Made by a program: the position numbers and the translations under genes
DNA from: JBJXGC01 sp046154545
GTDB lineage: Bacteria; Chloroflexota; Dehalococcoidia; Tepidiformales; Tepidiformaceae
Reading direction: 5' to 3'
NCBI GenBank assembly: GCA_046154545.1
Contig: JBJXGC010000202.1
Span: 1-27,075, forward strand
DNA: 27,075 nt
Notes under the pieces: model-generated
Databases searched by the model: none
Told to the model about the DNA's origin: nothing
The model's input: only the letters and a program-made list of their open reading frames with translations
Shown here: positions 1-8,236 of the stretch, one piece after another
Position numbering within the stretch: position 1 is the stretch's first letter
Layout: each line of letters opens with the position of its first letter

Positions 1-76
1 TTGACCACCGCTCCACCTCCGGACGCAACCATGATCCATTGATGGCGCAGCGATGCGCCTGGTGGGGAGTGGAGAG

Positions 77-1246
77 ATGGGCGTCGCGGTCGAACAACCA
101 ACCGTCACTACGGTCGAAAATGTCAAACCGGGCTGGGAAGAGTGGGCCGTGCCGCGGACGCCGACACCCGCCCTTTCCGTGACCGTCCTGAACTACAACT
201 ACGGCCACTACCTGCGGGAGTGCCTCGATTCAGTCCTTTCCCAAACGTTCGAGGACTTCGAGGTCATCCTCATCGATGACCGCTCCACAGATGGGTCGCT
301 CGAGGTGATCCGGCCGTATCTCAAGGACCCACGCGTCCGCGTGGTCGCGCACGAGGCCAACCGGGGGTTTGCTTCATCACTGATCGAAGGGACCGAAGCA
401 CACTCACGTGGTGAGTTTCTCACGGTCATTTCGGCCGATGACCGCGCACTGGACGCGCTCGCATTTGCCCGCCAGGTGAAGATGCTGCGCGAGAACGCGC
501 AGATGTCGTTCTGCTTCACCGGACGGGTGCGCATGTACACCTCCGGCGACCTCCTACCGGACGCGGCTGTGTTCGCCGATGACACCGTCATCCCGAGCGA
601 AGATGCCCTCGAACTCCTGATCGCGGACACGAGCGTCCAGGTGCTGCATTCCGGCACCATCTTCAGGTCGTCCCTGTACGACACTTCCGGGAAGTACTCC
701 CGCACCATCAAGTACGCGCTGGACTTCGACCTCTGGCCGCGCCTCAGCCTGGAAGGCCCCGTTGGCTTCTGTCCCGGCGGCCTCTACGGCTATCGCGTCC
801 ACGGCGACCAGATGTCGCACGCGCCGGGCACCTCCGACGTCATCCTCGAGGAAGTCCTGGGCGCGATCGACCGGGTGTGCCTGGCGGCGGCGGAGCGCGG
901 CATCGGCGATGCCAGCCTCAAGACGAGGGCCGTGCGCGAGAACCTCTTCGCTGAAGCGCTGGACGACGCCTGGTCCGGCCGGAGGCGGCTAGCCCTGAAG
1001 CGGTGCGGCCTCGCCATCCGGCGGCGGCCCCGTCACGCGCTGACGTCACCGGCCCTGGCGATCATCGCCGCCCGGCTCGTCCTCGGCGACCGTGGCTATT
1101 CGGCGCTGCACAAGATTGCCCGCGGGGGCGGAGGACCGGCGACGGCTCCGCACGGTACAGCGGCGGCCTTCGAAGCTCGCCGCCACGCCCGCGGAATCGT
1201 ACCGTTGGGCGGCCCGTCCGACGTGGCCCTCCACACCCGCCACTGA
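77..1246 (+). CDS. Family-2 glycosyltransferase (GT-A fold)
   Basis: Predicted to transfer a sugar from a nucleotide-sugar donor onto a growing surface glycan or glycolipid at the cytoplasmic face. From the ATG at 77 the protein has 389 residues. The GT2 domain opens at about residue 33, with ILIDDRSTDG at 64-73 and the metal-binding acidic motif SADD at 119-122, both typical of GT2 enzymes. Beyond about residue 270 the chain is Arg/Ala-rich and matches nothing I recognise. I prefer this start to the in-frame ATG at 53 because GGAG stands just upstream and residues 1-8 of the longer form look random. It is the only + strand gene of the glycan locus and converges on the acyltransferase gene. 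Acceptor and donor cannot be read from sequence. GT2 assignment is firm; pathway is inferred from neighbours. Confidence 0.9.
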   Translation: MGVAVEQPTVTTVENVKPGWEEWAVPRTPTPALSVTVLNYNYGHYLRECLDSVLSQTFEDFEVILIDDRSTDGSLEVIRPYLKDPRVRVVAHEANRGFASSLIEGTEAHSRGEFLTVISADDRALDALAFARQVKMLRENAQMSFCFTGRVRMYTSGDLLPDAAVFADDTVIPSEDALELLIADTSVQVLHSGTIFRSSLYDTSGKYSRTIKYALDFDLWPRLSLEGPVGFCPGGLYGYRVHGDQMSHAPGTSDVILEEVLGAIDRVCLAAAERGIGDASLKTRAVRENLFAEALDDAWSGRRRLALKRCGLAIRRRPRHALTSPALAIIAARLVLGDRGYSALHKIARGGGGPATAPHGTAAAFEARRHARGIVPLGGPSDVALHTRH

Positions 1247-1439
1247 GGTCGCCCGTCGCCCTTGGCCGATGATGCACCGATGTCCGACGGTGCGCGGAGG
1301 CGGCTGCCGTGTCGGACGGGCGGCCGGACCAACCGTTGTTCGCCGTGACCGGCCCTGTGTACGCCGTTTCGCGCACAATGGACCGAGGATCCCGTCAGGT
1401 GCGGGGCGGTGGCGCCACTCACTCCGCGCGCGGCCCCGG

Positions 1440-2237
1440 TCAGCGCCCGCCGGCAGTCTTTGCGGCCCCTTCCGGGCTCTCCTCGGGGTAGTCCGCTGCG
1501 TCGATCGCCGCACGGACTGAGTCGGTGTCGCTCCGCCAGTGGAGGAACCGGGCCGGGACGCCAGCGACGATCGCGTAAGGCGGGACGTCGCGGGTCACGA
1601 CTGCGCCCGCGCCCACGATCGCACCTTCGCCGACGACGATGCCGGGCAGCAAGACCGCATTCGTCCCAATGTCGGCGCCGGCCTTCACGATGACCGACTC
1701 GATGCTGAGGTCCGTCGCGATGACCGGTATGTTGGCCGGCAGCCCGAGGTGCTCGGAGCCGAGCACCTTCGCCCCAGGACCCCAGCCGACATCGGCTTCG
1801 AGGGTCAGGTCGCGGGCGTCGAAGTAGGCCTGTGGGCCCAGCCAGGCGCGGTCGCCGATGACGCAGGTCCCGTCGAAACGGCCCTGGATGAAGGCCCCGC
1901 GCCCGAGGAAGACGCCGTTGCCGATCTCGAACGTCTCCATGTGCTTCGCGCCGACGCCGGGCTCGACCGTCAGCCCATCGCCCAGGCGCTGGCAGACAGC
2001 CCGCCAGATGACCCGCCGCATCATCGCCCCGAAGGGCCCCTCGTCGGCGATGAAGCGGCCGTAGAGCTCCATGAGGCCTGCGGCGCCGTACTGCGCCTTC
2101 AGGGAGGCCGCCAGGCCGTACTCGTGGGGCGGGTCGGGCACGACCTCCCGCAGACCATGGGTCGCGGGTACCACCCGCCGCGTCATGCCAGCATGGGCGT
2201 GTTCCATCGCGAAAGTATCCAGGGGTCTAACGAGCAT
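1440..2237 (-). CDS. Hexapeptide-repeat (left-handed beta-helix) acyltransferase
   Basis: Likely an O-acetyl- or other acyltransferase modifying a sugar of the surface glycan (WbbJ/maltose acetyltransferase-like family). The 265-residue protein has a N-terminal part without a clear family and then, from about residue 90 to 240, repeated I/V-G-x-x hexapeptides such as VIGDRAWLG, VKAGADIGTNAVLLPG and VVGEGAIVGAGAVVTRDVPP, ending in the usual IVAGVPAR motif. A candidate catalytic His lies in GSEHLG. The ATG at 2237 overlaps the last 11 bases of the upstream glycosyltransferase gene, and GGAG lies ahead of it inside that gene, so translation is probably coupled. It is the last gene of the minus-strand glycan run. 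The acyl group and acceptor are unknown; acetyl from acetyl-CoA is the family default. Confidence 0.88.
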   Translation of the reverse strand: MLVRPLDTFAMEHAHAGMTRRVVPATHGLREVVPDPPHEYGLAASLKAQYGAAGLMELYGRFIADEGPFGAMMRRVIWRAVCQRLGDGLTVEPGVGAKHMETFEIGNGVFLGRGAFIQGRFDGTCVIGDRAWLGPQAYFDARDLTLEADVGWGPGAKVLGSEHLGLPANIPVIATDLSIESVIVKAGADIGTNAVLLPGIVVGEGAIVGAGAVVTRDVPPYAIVAGVPARFLHWRSDTDSVRAAIDAADYPEESPEGAAKTAGGR

Positions 2238-3993
2238 GTCGAACTCCGCTCCTCTTGATGGCGTTCAGCCATCCCCGGGCCTGGCCGGTTGCCCACTCGG
2301 GGAAAAGTGAGCCAGGTCTGAACTCATGGTCGCGCCATGCCGCCGTGCAAAAGGCTCGCAGCCGCAAGTCGAGCGGGAGCCGTTTCACCGAATACGATTC
2401 TATCTGGGACAAGCTGATCTCCGTGCGGTAGACCTCCGACCAGGCGAGATCGACGTCGTCCGCCTGGTACTCGTCATGTCGGCCGGCAGCGCCCCGGTTA
2501 GGAGGAAGGGCTGTCGCGTATGCGTACAGGTCTTCCAGCTGCGCTCGCCATCCGTCGCCGTGCGCATCAAGAACGTCGCGGCGAATGGCCTCGCCGACCG
2601 AAGAGCGCCGCGCCTCATCACCGAGCAAAGCCCGCAGAGCATCGGTGAACTCAGCTTCGGTGTGGGTGCGAATCATCGCGCTCGAAATACCTGGTGCGTC
2701 CGCGCCAAGAACGCCGCATGTATCTGGGAACGCTTGACGGCTGATCAAGGGCACACCATAACTGGCTGCTTCAAGCAGCGAGGTAATGGAATTCACCGGA
2801 AACGAGTCCAAGTAGATGTCCGCGGCCTGGTAGTACGCATTCGACGCCGGGAACGTGCCGAGTGCGGTCACGCGACCGCCGGTCAGGGAACGGATCTTCT
2901 TCCAGCCCGCGTCCTCGTCCGGGCCGATCACCAGTAGCCTCGCCTTCGGGAACTCCCGGAGGACCTCAACGATCGGATCCGCATAGTGGGCGCCACGAAA
3001 CATCCGATATTTGGGAGCCCTTGCGATCGATAGTATGACCAAGCTGTCTTCGGGGAGCCCAAGCTGTCGCTTGGCTTCTCTACGGCTGAGCGACCGGGCA
3101 GTTATGGTGAGGGGAATCGGAAGTAAGTAGCTCCGATCGGGATCGACAGCCCTGCGACTCTTAGCCAGCCGTTGACCGGATTCGCGCAAACTCACCACGA
3201 CGTCGCTGACGCTAGCCCCCAGCCAAAATGCGTGATCCGCCTGGTCTAAGAAGGCAACCGGAGGGGTACTGTCCTTGTCCGAAAATGCCAGAATAGGTAT
3301 GATGTCGTCCGCGTAAATGTTCAATACGACGAAGTCGTACGCTTTCGATATCTCACGGAGCTGCCTCGCCCACGAAATGATTGAGCCAGGACGCTTGTTC
3401 AGAATATAGATGTGCCCGCCACTTTCGGCGACGGCCCTCACGATCTCGTCGGGAATTGGCCGCGCACCTTGCTTTGTTAGCGCAAGCGAGTGGCGTCTGC
3501 CAGCATCTTGCTTGATCCATCGCCACGTCATCCGTGAATGGCCCCCCACATCCTCGACTCGAGTCGCGACGTGAAGGACGCTCGCCGGGGAAGAAGGCAG
3601 ATGTTGCCGGAAGCTCTGGTCAGCCGTGACTCCGTCGGCCTGTCCGAGGCGAAGGAGCATCTCCTCCAGGTCGTGACTTACCCAGATTCCGGGATGCCTG
3701 TAGTAGGCGAAGTTCGCCGCTACTTCTGCAGAGGCGGCCGCGGCAGTCAGCCTCCCCGCATCGGCATACCGGCAGGCACGGCGAACGAGTTTCGCGAATA
3801 TCGCGTATTCGTCCGACAGGCTGGCCGGCGATGCTGCGACGTACCCGGACCCCTCGGTAGGAACGCCGGTGGGCCGGGAGTGCACGTTCATTCTGAGCAT
3901 AGGTTCCGCCACGATGCCAACGTAGTCATCCTGTGTTGCGGACTGGTTGAGGTTGCGTGGCTGGGCGTCGGAAGCGCTTGCGTGGCGCGGCAC
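2227..3993 (-). CDS. Large GT-B glycosyltransferase, atypical
   Basis: A 588-residue protein whose C-terminal half (about 310-510) is a GT-B donor-binding domain: LVILSIARAPKYR, KARLLVIGPDEDAGW and a segment reading DIYLDSFPVNS followed by LLEAASYGVPLI. The usual E-x7-E of GT4 is not complete here (Val where the first Glu would stand); the LDSFP...EA..GVP pattern is closer to that of GT41/SPINDLY-type enzymes. Residues 1-120 match nothing I know. The GTG at 3993 is seven bases after the upstream gene's stop and has no strong Shine-Dalgarno; an ATG at 3900 is an alternative. G+C is low for this window: I count 62/120 (52%) at 3301-3420 against 44/60 (73%) at 5521-5580, suggesting recent acquisition. 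Donor and acceptor are unknown. Confidence 0.85.
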   Translation of the reverse strand: MPRHASASDAQPRNLNQSATQDDYVGIVAEPMLRMNVHSRPTGVPTEGSGYVAASPASLSDEYAIFAKLVRRACRYADAGRLTAAAASAEVAANFAYYRHPGIWVSHDLEEMLLRLGQADGVTADQSFRQHLPSSPASVLHVATRVEDVGGHSRMTWRWIKQDAGRRHSLALTKQGARPIPDEIVRAVAESGGHIYILNKRPGSIISWARQLREISKAYDFVVLNIYADDIIPILAFSDKDSTPPVAFLDQADHAFWLGASVSDVVVSLRESGQRLAKSRRAVDPDRSYLLPIPLTITARSLSRREAKRQLGLPEDSLVILSIARAPKYRMFRGAHYADPIVEVLREFPKARLLVIGPDEDAGWKKIRSLTGGRVTALGTFPASNAYYQAADIYLDSFPVNSITSLLEAASYGVPLISRQAFPDTCGVLGADAPGISSAMIRTHTEAEFTDALRALLGDEARRSSVGEAIRRDVLDAHGDGWRAQLEDLYAYATALPPNRGAAGRHDEYQADDVDLAWSEVYRTEISLSQIESYSVKRLPLDLRLRAFCTAAWRDHEFRPGSLFPEWATGQARGWLNAIKRSGVRHAR

Positions 3994-4000
3994 GGCCGTT

Positions 4001-5173
4001 TCAGGGTCGGGCCGACTCGCCCGCTACTCGCTGAAGGAGCTCCGAGAATCGGGCGCCTGCATCCTCCGGGTCGAAACACGCCGTCAAACGGCGGCGAGCC
4101 TCCTCCCCCATCGAGGCTCGGGCGGTAGGCGATGTCACGAGGGTCCGGAGGTGTGCCCCTAGCTGTCCCGCGTCTCCAGCCGGCGCGAGCAGACCGGTCA
4201 GACCATCGCGGACTATCTCCGGCGCTCCGCCGCTGGCGTAGGCGACCACGGGAAGGCCCGCCGCCGCCGCCTCAAGGAGCGCCAGCGGACATGGGTCATC
4301 AAATGAGGGGTGAGCGAAGATATCCGAGGCGCCCAAGATGTCAGACACGTCCGAACGAAAACCAAGGATGTGGACTCGATGCCTGACTCCCATCGTGGCG
4401 ACCGCCTCCTCGATGGCGGCCCGGTAGGGCCCATCGCCCGCGATGAGGAGATGCGCGTCCGCGTCATCTCCGGCGGCCGCCTGGAATGCTTGGAGCGTGT
4501 CCAGGTGTCCCTTGTCTTCTGCGAGCCTGGCCGCGATCGTGACGACCACCGCCCGCTCGTCGATCCCCAGCTCAGCCCGGACCCTTTCGCGCCCGCCGGG
4601 TGCCGCCAGGCTGGCTGCCGGCATCGTGTTCCGGATCGTGGTGACGCGGTCTTCTGGAACGCCGTGCGCAAGCACCTGGTCGCGGATGAAGTCGCTCACG
4701 GTCACCACGTGGTTGCAGGCCCGAAGCCGCGCAAGCGGCCCCGGCCGCAGCCACGGGCCGATGCGGTAGTGCAGATGCACTACCTGCGGAACATTCAGTT
4801 TACGTGCGACCGTCGTCGCCATTCCGCAGTCCCAATGCTGCTGACTGGAGTACACCACGTCGGGGTTGAACCGGCGTGCGAGACGGAGCAGCTTTGGTTG
4901 TGCCGCCAGGCCCCGCATTCGTGAATACACCCGGCCCGCCATCGAGCGCCTGCCGTCGGGATTCGGGCGCCACCCGAAATCAACGGCCACGGAGGTGGCG
5001 CCGCTATCGGCGCGGAACCTGCCCACGCCTGCCCAGTCGCCGCCCCAGGAGTTGTAGGCGACCACCGCGCGGATTGGATCGGTGCGTTTCCGGAGCAGTC
5101 CACTGAAGACCCGCGCCTCGGAGTTGTAGTCGTTGGCGATCTTGACGCCGAACAGCTTCGTCCGTTCACTCAC
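4001..5173 (-). CDS. GT4 (GT-B) glycosyltransferase
   Basis: A 390-residue retaining glycosyltransferase of the GT4/GT1-like kind. The N-terminal acceptor domain includes VVHLHYRIGPWL and VVTVSDFIRDQVL; the C-terminal donor domain carries TIAARLAEDKGHLDTLQAF, HLLIAGDGPYR and DIFAHPSFDDPCPLALLEA followed by GLPVVAYASGGAPEIV. The first acid of the E-x7-E motif is Asp here. I take the GTG at 5173 as start because GGGAG stands seven bases before it; the longer frame begins at a TTG at 5215 without such a site. The stop lies seven bases before the next glycosyltransferase start, so the two are almost surely co-transcribed. Role in surface glycan assembly is inferred from context. Confidence 0.9.
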   Translation of the reverse strand: MSERTKLFGVKIANDYNSEARVFSGLLRKRTDPIRAVVAYNSWGGDWAGVGRFRADSGATSVAVDFGWRPNPDGRRSMAGRVYSRMRGLAAQPKLLRLARRFNPDVVYSSQQHWDCGMATTVARKLNVPQVVHLHYRIGPWLRPGPLARLRACNHVVTVSDFIRDQVLAHGVPEDRVTTIRNTMPAASLAAPGGRERVRAELGIDERAVVVTIAARLAEDKGHLDTLQAFQAAAGDDADAHLLIAGDGPYRAAIEEAVATMGVRHRVHILGFRSDVSDILGASDIFAHPSFDDPCPLALLEAAAAGLPVVAYASGGAPEIVRDGLTGLLAPAGDAGQLGAHLRTLVTSPTARASMGEEARRRLTACFDPEDAGARFSELLQRVAGESARP

Positions 5174-5284
5174 GGCGCGCTCCCTGGCGCGGCCGGTCTT
5201 GCTGTACGGCTCCAACGCTCACACAACTACGGTGCCCAAGCCGCGTTGCGGACCGGTTGAGTGCGTGTGTCTGCCAGGGGCGCC

Positions 5285-6379
5285 TCAGGCCGCGCCGCCG
5301 CAGGCCTCGACCACCACGTCCACAACGCGCCGGTCGTTCACCCGGACGTCGAAGCGCTCCTCGGCTACGGCCCGTGCACGCTGGCCCATGCCGCTGAGCG
5401 CCCCGGGCCGTGTCAGGGCGGCCTCGAGGGCCGCCACCAGGTCGGTGGCCGTGGGCTGGATCAGCCAGCCTGTCTGCCCGGGGTCCACGATGTCCGGGGC
5501 TCCGCCGATGTTGGTGACGATGACGGGTAGGCCCGAGGCCATGGCTTCGACCGTGGCGATGCCGAAGCACTCGGCGCGGGTGGGGAGGACGAAGAGGTCG
5601 GCCCGGGCGTAGAGGGTGCGGAGCGCATCGGAGTTCGGCTCCGCCCGGTGGACGCGGACGCCGGCGGCCGGAGCCACCTCCTCACGCGTGACAATGTCGG
5701 CTTCGACGCGGCCGGCGAGGGGTCCGCTGACCGCCTCGATGAGCATGTCGCCGCCCTTGCGCACGAAGTCGCCCCCGACGAAGAGCAGGCGGAGGGGACG
5801 GCCGTCGAGGGGCTCTTTCGGTGAGGGCTGCCAGGCGTCGAGGTCGACGCCGGGCGGGATGACGCGGATGCGCGAGGATGGGATCCCGGCTGCCCGGAGG
5901 CCCTCGGCGGCCCAGTTCGACCAGGGGGTGAACGTGGTAACCGTGGACCGCAGGGCGCGGTCCTGAAGCTGCCCGAGGCGGCGGTGGAGGCCATCCGTCG
6001 GCGGGCGCCCGAAGTAGATAGGAGCCATCGCCTCAAGCTGGTCGCGGGTGCAGTCCAGGTCGAGGACGAGGGGGCGGCGCAGCGGCCCCAACTGCGCCCA
6101 GAGAAACGGCGTGAGCACTTCGGAGACGGAGGTCCAGGTCACGTCCGGCCGGGGCAGGCGGGCGAAGGCCGCCGCCTCTGTCACGGCCCGCAGGCGGCCA
6201 CGGACGCCCCGGGGCAGCGCCGGGAGGCGCTCGATCATCCCGCCGTCGCGCCAGCCGGTGACGCGCCGGAAGGTGGGGCGGATGCGCGGGTCCTGTCGCG
6301 CCTGCGCCTCCAGGTTCGCGAACCGGGTCGCGTGCCCGGCGTACGCGGAACCGAGGAAGAGGACGCGCGGAGTCTTCAT
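5285..6379 (-). CDS. GT4 (GT-B) glycosyltransferase
   Basis: A 364-residue GT4 enzyme. VRVIPPGVDLDAW (about 171-183) and LLFVGGDFVRKGG (198-210) mark the start of the donor-binding domain, and the E-x7-E motif is intact with E270 and E278 in ECFGIATVEAMASGLPV, followed by TNIGGAPDIV. Family members transfer sugars with retention of anomeric configuration. The ATG at 6379 overlaps the TGA of a 12-codon upstream ORF as ATGA, and no good Shine-Dalgarno lies between, which favours translational coupling. The gene sits 64 bases after the methyltransferase stop and 111 bases ahead of the next glycosyltransferase. Donor and acceptor unknown. Confidence 0.9.
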   Translation of the reverse strand: MKTPRVLFLGSAYAGHATRFANLEAQARQDPRIRPTFRRVTGWRDGGMIERLPALPRGVRGRLRAVTEAAAFARLPRPDVTWTSVSEVLTPFLWAQLGPLRRPLVLDLDCTRDQLEAMAPIYFGRPPTDGLHRRLGQLQDRALRSTVTTFTPWSNWAAEGLRAAGIPSSRIRVIPPGVDLDAWQPSPKEPLDGRPLRLLFVGGDFVRKGGDMLIEAVSGPLAGRVEADIVTREEVAPAAGVRVHRAEPNSDALRTLYARADLFVLPTRAECFGIATVEAMASGLPVIVTNIGGAPDIVDPGQTGWLIQPTATDLVAALEAALTRPGALSGMGQRARAVAEERFDVRVNDRRVVDVVVEACGGAA

Positions 6380-6414
6380 GGAGTCCGCCGTAGCGAGTTC
6401 GTCATCGTCGCCAT
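6376..6414 (-). CDS. Putative 12-codon leader peptide (MATMTNSLRRTP)
   Basis: Read directly on the minus strand: ATG at 6414-6412, eleven further codons, then TGA at 6378-6376, which shares bases with the ATG of the glycosyltransferase gene (ATGA). A TATAGT hexamer at 6426-6421 ends six bases before the leader ATG, the distance expected for a leaderless transcript. The peptide has no known function. Its likely purpose is to load ribosomes and hand them on to the glycosyltransferase start. It could be chance, since a 12-codon ORF is short; the exact ATGA overlap and the promoter spacing are the arguments for it. Confidence 0.4.
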   Translation of the reverse strand: MATMTNSLRRTP

Positions 6415-6420
6415 GGCGGC

Positions 6421-6426
6421 ACTATA
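6421..6426 (-). promoter_or_regulatory. Candidate -10 box TATAGT for glycosyltransferase leader
   Basis: TATAGT on the minus strand, five of six matches to the sigma-70 -10 consensus, lies six bases before the leader-peptide ATG. The -35 region is poor (no TTG at 16-18 bases). It lies just past the end of the methyltransferase gene. Confidence 0.4.
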
Positions 6427-6443
6427 CCCGCGCATGAATGACG

Positions 6444-7439
6444 CTACCGGGCACGGGCGACGACGCGCCGCGCGGTCCACCGGGCTCTGCGGGAGGCCCG
6501 GGTGAACGGTGTCTTGAACAACACGACATCGCGGGCGCCGCGGGCGTGGTGCTTCAGCCCGGTGGGTTCGACACGAAGGTACTTCTTCATGCCGCCTTCC
6601 AGCCGCTCGACTGGCTCAAACCCCGCGCGTTGCAGCGCCCAGCGAAGCGGAAGGTCGTCCTGGTAGAGATGCCAAGCGTTCTCTGGAGCTTCCGGGCGTG
6701 TATCGAAGTTTGTAAACAGGAGCCCCCCTGGCTTCAGGGCTCTGTGCAGGGCGCGAGCCGTCGCCGCCACATCAGGGACGTGTGCCAGCGTATCGACCGC
6801 CGTGATCACGTCGTAGTGGTTCGCCTGGAGCTCCTCCGTGTTCAGGTCGATCACGCGCAGGTCGATGCCGCGGCGCGTGTGCCGATGGTGCGCAAACGAA
6901 AGCAGCGCCGTGGAGATGTCGGCCAGGTGGGACTCGCACCCGAGCCGCTCGAACAGCTGGCTCGTGACGCCAGCGCCAGAACCGAAGTCGAGGTGGCGAA
7001 GCCCTGCCAGTTCGCGGCCGACGCTGCGGGCGATGACCACGCTCGTCGGGTACTCGAACCCCTCTGCCTGGAGATACGCATACCACACCAGGTCGAAGGC
7101 CCAGGACTTCGTCGTGAGGTAGAAATCGGTGATCTCTTCGGCCGTCTGTCGTGTACTCGCCTGCCACTCCTCGATGCTCCACTGCTCCCAGCCGAGGCAG
7201 CGCGCTACACAGTCTTCGTTTGAAAGATGGAAGTAGGTACTGAGGTCATCCAGTATCGACGCGCGGATGTCGGACGAGTCCGCGCAGAGGAGGGCCTGCC
7301 GGAACTCAGCCATCTCAGGGCTCGCCCAGGCCGCTTGCCGGCTCGGCGACCAGGCCCGCTGGCTGGGGCGTTCCACGCGCGGGTCGCCCGGATCGGGATG
7401 AAGCCCTCGAGCCACGGACTCTTTCAGTTCTGAGTTCAC
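6444..7439 (-). CDS. SAM-dependent class I methyltransferase
   Basis: A 331-residue protein with a Rossmann methyltransferase core: motif I HLDFGSGAG at 149-157, an acidic loop SHLADIST, the segment NHYDVITAVDTLAHVPD as motif IV, and ALKPGGLLFTNFD after it. The order matches Methyltransf_11/23-type enzymes. About 145 residues precede the core and contain no recognised domain. The GTG at 7439 follows GGAGG at five bases, an excellent ribosome site. It heads the minus-strand glycan run, so methylation of a sugar (O- or N-methyl capping) is a fair guess, but protein or small-molecule substrates are not excluded. Confidence 0.82.
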   Translation of the reverse strand: MNSELKESVARGLHPDPGDPRVERPSQRAWSPSRQAAWASPEMAEFRQALLCADSSDIRASILDDLSTYFHLSNEDCVARCLGWEQWSIEEWQASTRQTAEEITDFYLTTKSWAFDLVWYAYLQAEGFEYPTSVVIARSVGRELAGLRHLDFGSGAGVTSQLFERLGCESHLADISTALLSFAHHRHTRRGIDLRVIDLNTEELQANHYDVITAVDTLAHVPDVAATARALHRALKPGGLLFTNFDTRPEAPENAWHLYQDDLPLRWALQRAGFEPVERLEGGMKKYLRVEPTGLKHHARGARDVVLFKTPFTRASRRARWTARRVVARAR

Positions 7440-7640
7440 AGTTCCCTCCAGGGTTGTGGGCGCACTTCGACCGCGTCGCCCCAGTGCTGCTGGCCATTCA
7501 CCTTCTGCATACCATCAGGTTACCGGGAGGCGATTGAAGGAAAGTCGAGGCCGGGTCGCCAGGGATGCGGGCTTCGCCTTGCAATCTCCGAAACCGATCA
7601 CGTGAGTAGGCATTCGCTCGAAAGTGCTATCCGTGGCTCA

Positions 7641-7763
7641 ATGGGGGCCGTGCCAGCACTGCCCGAGCAACGTTGCCCCCGCTGCGGCGAGACGATCGTG
7701 AACATCAAGGGTTCACGCCTGGCCGTCTGCGGCCGTTGTGGCTACAAGGACGACTGCTGCTGA
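7641..7763 (+). CDS. 40-residue zinc-ribbon protein
   Basis: A short ORF that codes for a compact zinc-ribbon: CPRCG at 12-16 and CGRCG at 30-34, 13 residues apart, ending YKDDCC. Two CxxC knuckles at this spacing are the standard treble-clef/zinc-ribbon layout, and the cysteine pattern makes chance coding unlikely. The ATG at 7641 has no clear Shine-Dalgarno; the internal GTG at 7650 is an alternative. It ends 13 bases from the stop of another zinc-ribbon gene on the opposite strand. Function unknown; such minimal ribbons bind RNA, DNA or protein partners. Confidence 0.6.
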   Translation: MGAVPALPEQRCPRCGETIVNIKGSRLAVCGRCGYKDDCC

Positions 7764-7776
7764 GCGTGCCGTGGCC

Positions 7777-8061
7777 TCAGGCGGCGCGGCCAGCGCGCTT
7801 CGCGTCGAGGGCGGCGATCTGTTCGCGGAGCCGCTTGATCCGGCGTACGCGGTAGCTATTCATGACACTGCTCGCGTCATCGAGGAAGACGGGACCGTCG
7901 CAGCGGCCGCAATGGAGCGTCCCGTTGGGGTCACCGGCCGGGGGCGGCTGGCCTTCCGGTGCCTTGAAGCCCGAAAGGGTGAGCGGTGTGCCGCCCGCCC
8001 CCACCCAGGTACCGCTGATAAACCCGCAGTGCAGGCACTTGATGTCGCCTTTAACCAGCAT
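7777..8061 (-). CDS. Small zinc-ribbon protein
   Basis: A 94-residue protein with CLHCG at 9-13 and CGRCD at about 52-56, two CxxC knuckles separated by a 38-residue insert rich in Gly and Pro. The C-terminal third is a basic amphipathic helix (RVRRIKRLREQIAALDAKR). I choose the ATG at 8061 because GGGAGG lies seven bases before it; the frame is open to 8109 but those added residues are a run of arginines. The architecture (zinc knuckles plus basic helix) suggests nucleic-acid or ribosome contact, which is inference. It is tail to tail with the 40-residue ribbon and lies downstream of greA in the same direction, 175 bases away. Confidence 0.72.
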   Translation of the reverse strand: MLVKGDIKCLHCGFISGTWVGAGGTPLTLSGFKAPEGQPPPAGDPNGTLHCGRCDGPVFLDDASSVMNSYRVRRIKRLREQIAALDAKRAGRAA

Positions 8062-8158
8062 AGCAATCCTCCCGATCCGTCTGCGCAGTATCCGCAGGCG
8101 CCGCTTCACCTTTTATCGGGGAGATCCCTCAAGGCTGCGCGACATCGCCCGCGAATAC

Positions 8159-8176
8159 GGCGCCAACGCTGGCGCC
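8159..8176. repeat. Perfect 7-bp hairpin between greA and zinc-ribbon gene
   Basis: GGCGCCA, four-base loop, TGGCGCC. The stem is perfect and GC-rich, and lies 60 bases beyond the greA stop in the direction of transcription. No T-tract follows, so it is at best a weak or factor-dependent terminator, or an mRNA-stabilising stem. Confidence 0.4.
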
Positions 8177-8236
8177 TATGTTGCAGAGATCTACGACAGG
8201 ATCAAGCTGTTTGTTTACCGTGGCGTTACAGAGAGA

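Noticed and set aside
1539..2258. Long plus-strand open frame (239 codons) opposite the acyltransferase gene.
   Set aside because: High G+C keeps antisense frames open; the minus-strand frame has clear hexapeptide repeats and a coupled start, while this one has no recognisable motif.
8110..8236. A plus-strand stretch between the zinc-ribbon gene and greA that reads like protein (RLRDIAREYGANAG, then AEIYDRIKLFVYRG).
   Set aside because: The frame continues only as antisense of greA and of the zinc-ribbon gene, has no start signal of its own, and the coding-like part is about 40 codons. It may be a gene remnant, but the evidence is too thin to annotate.
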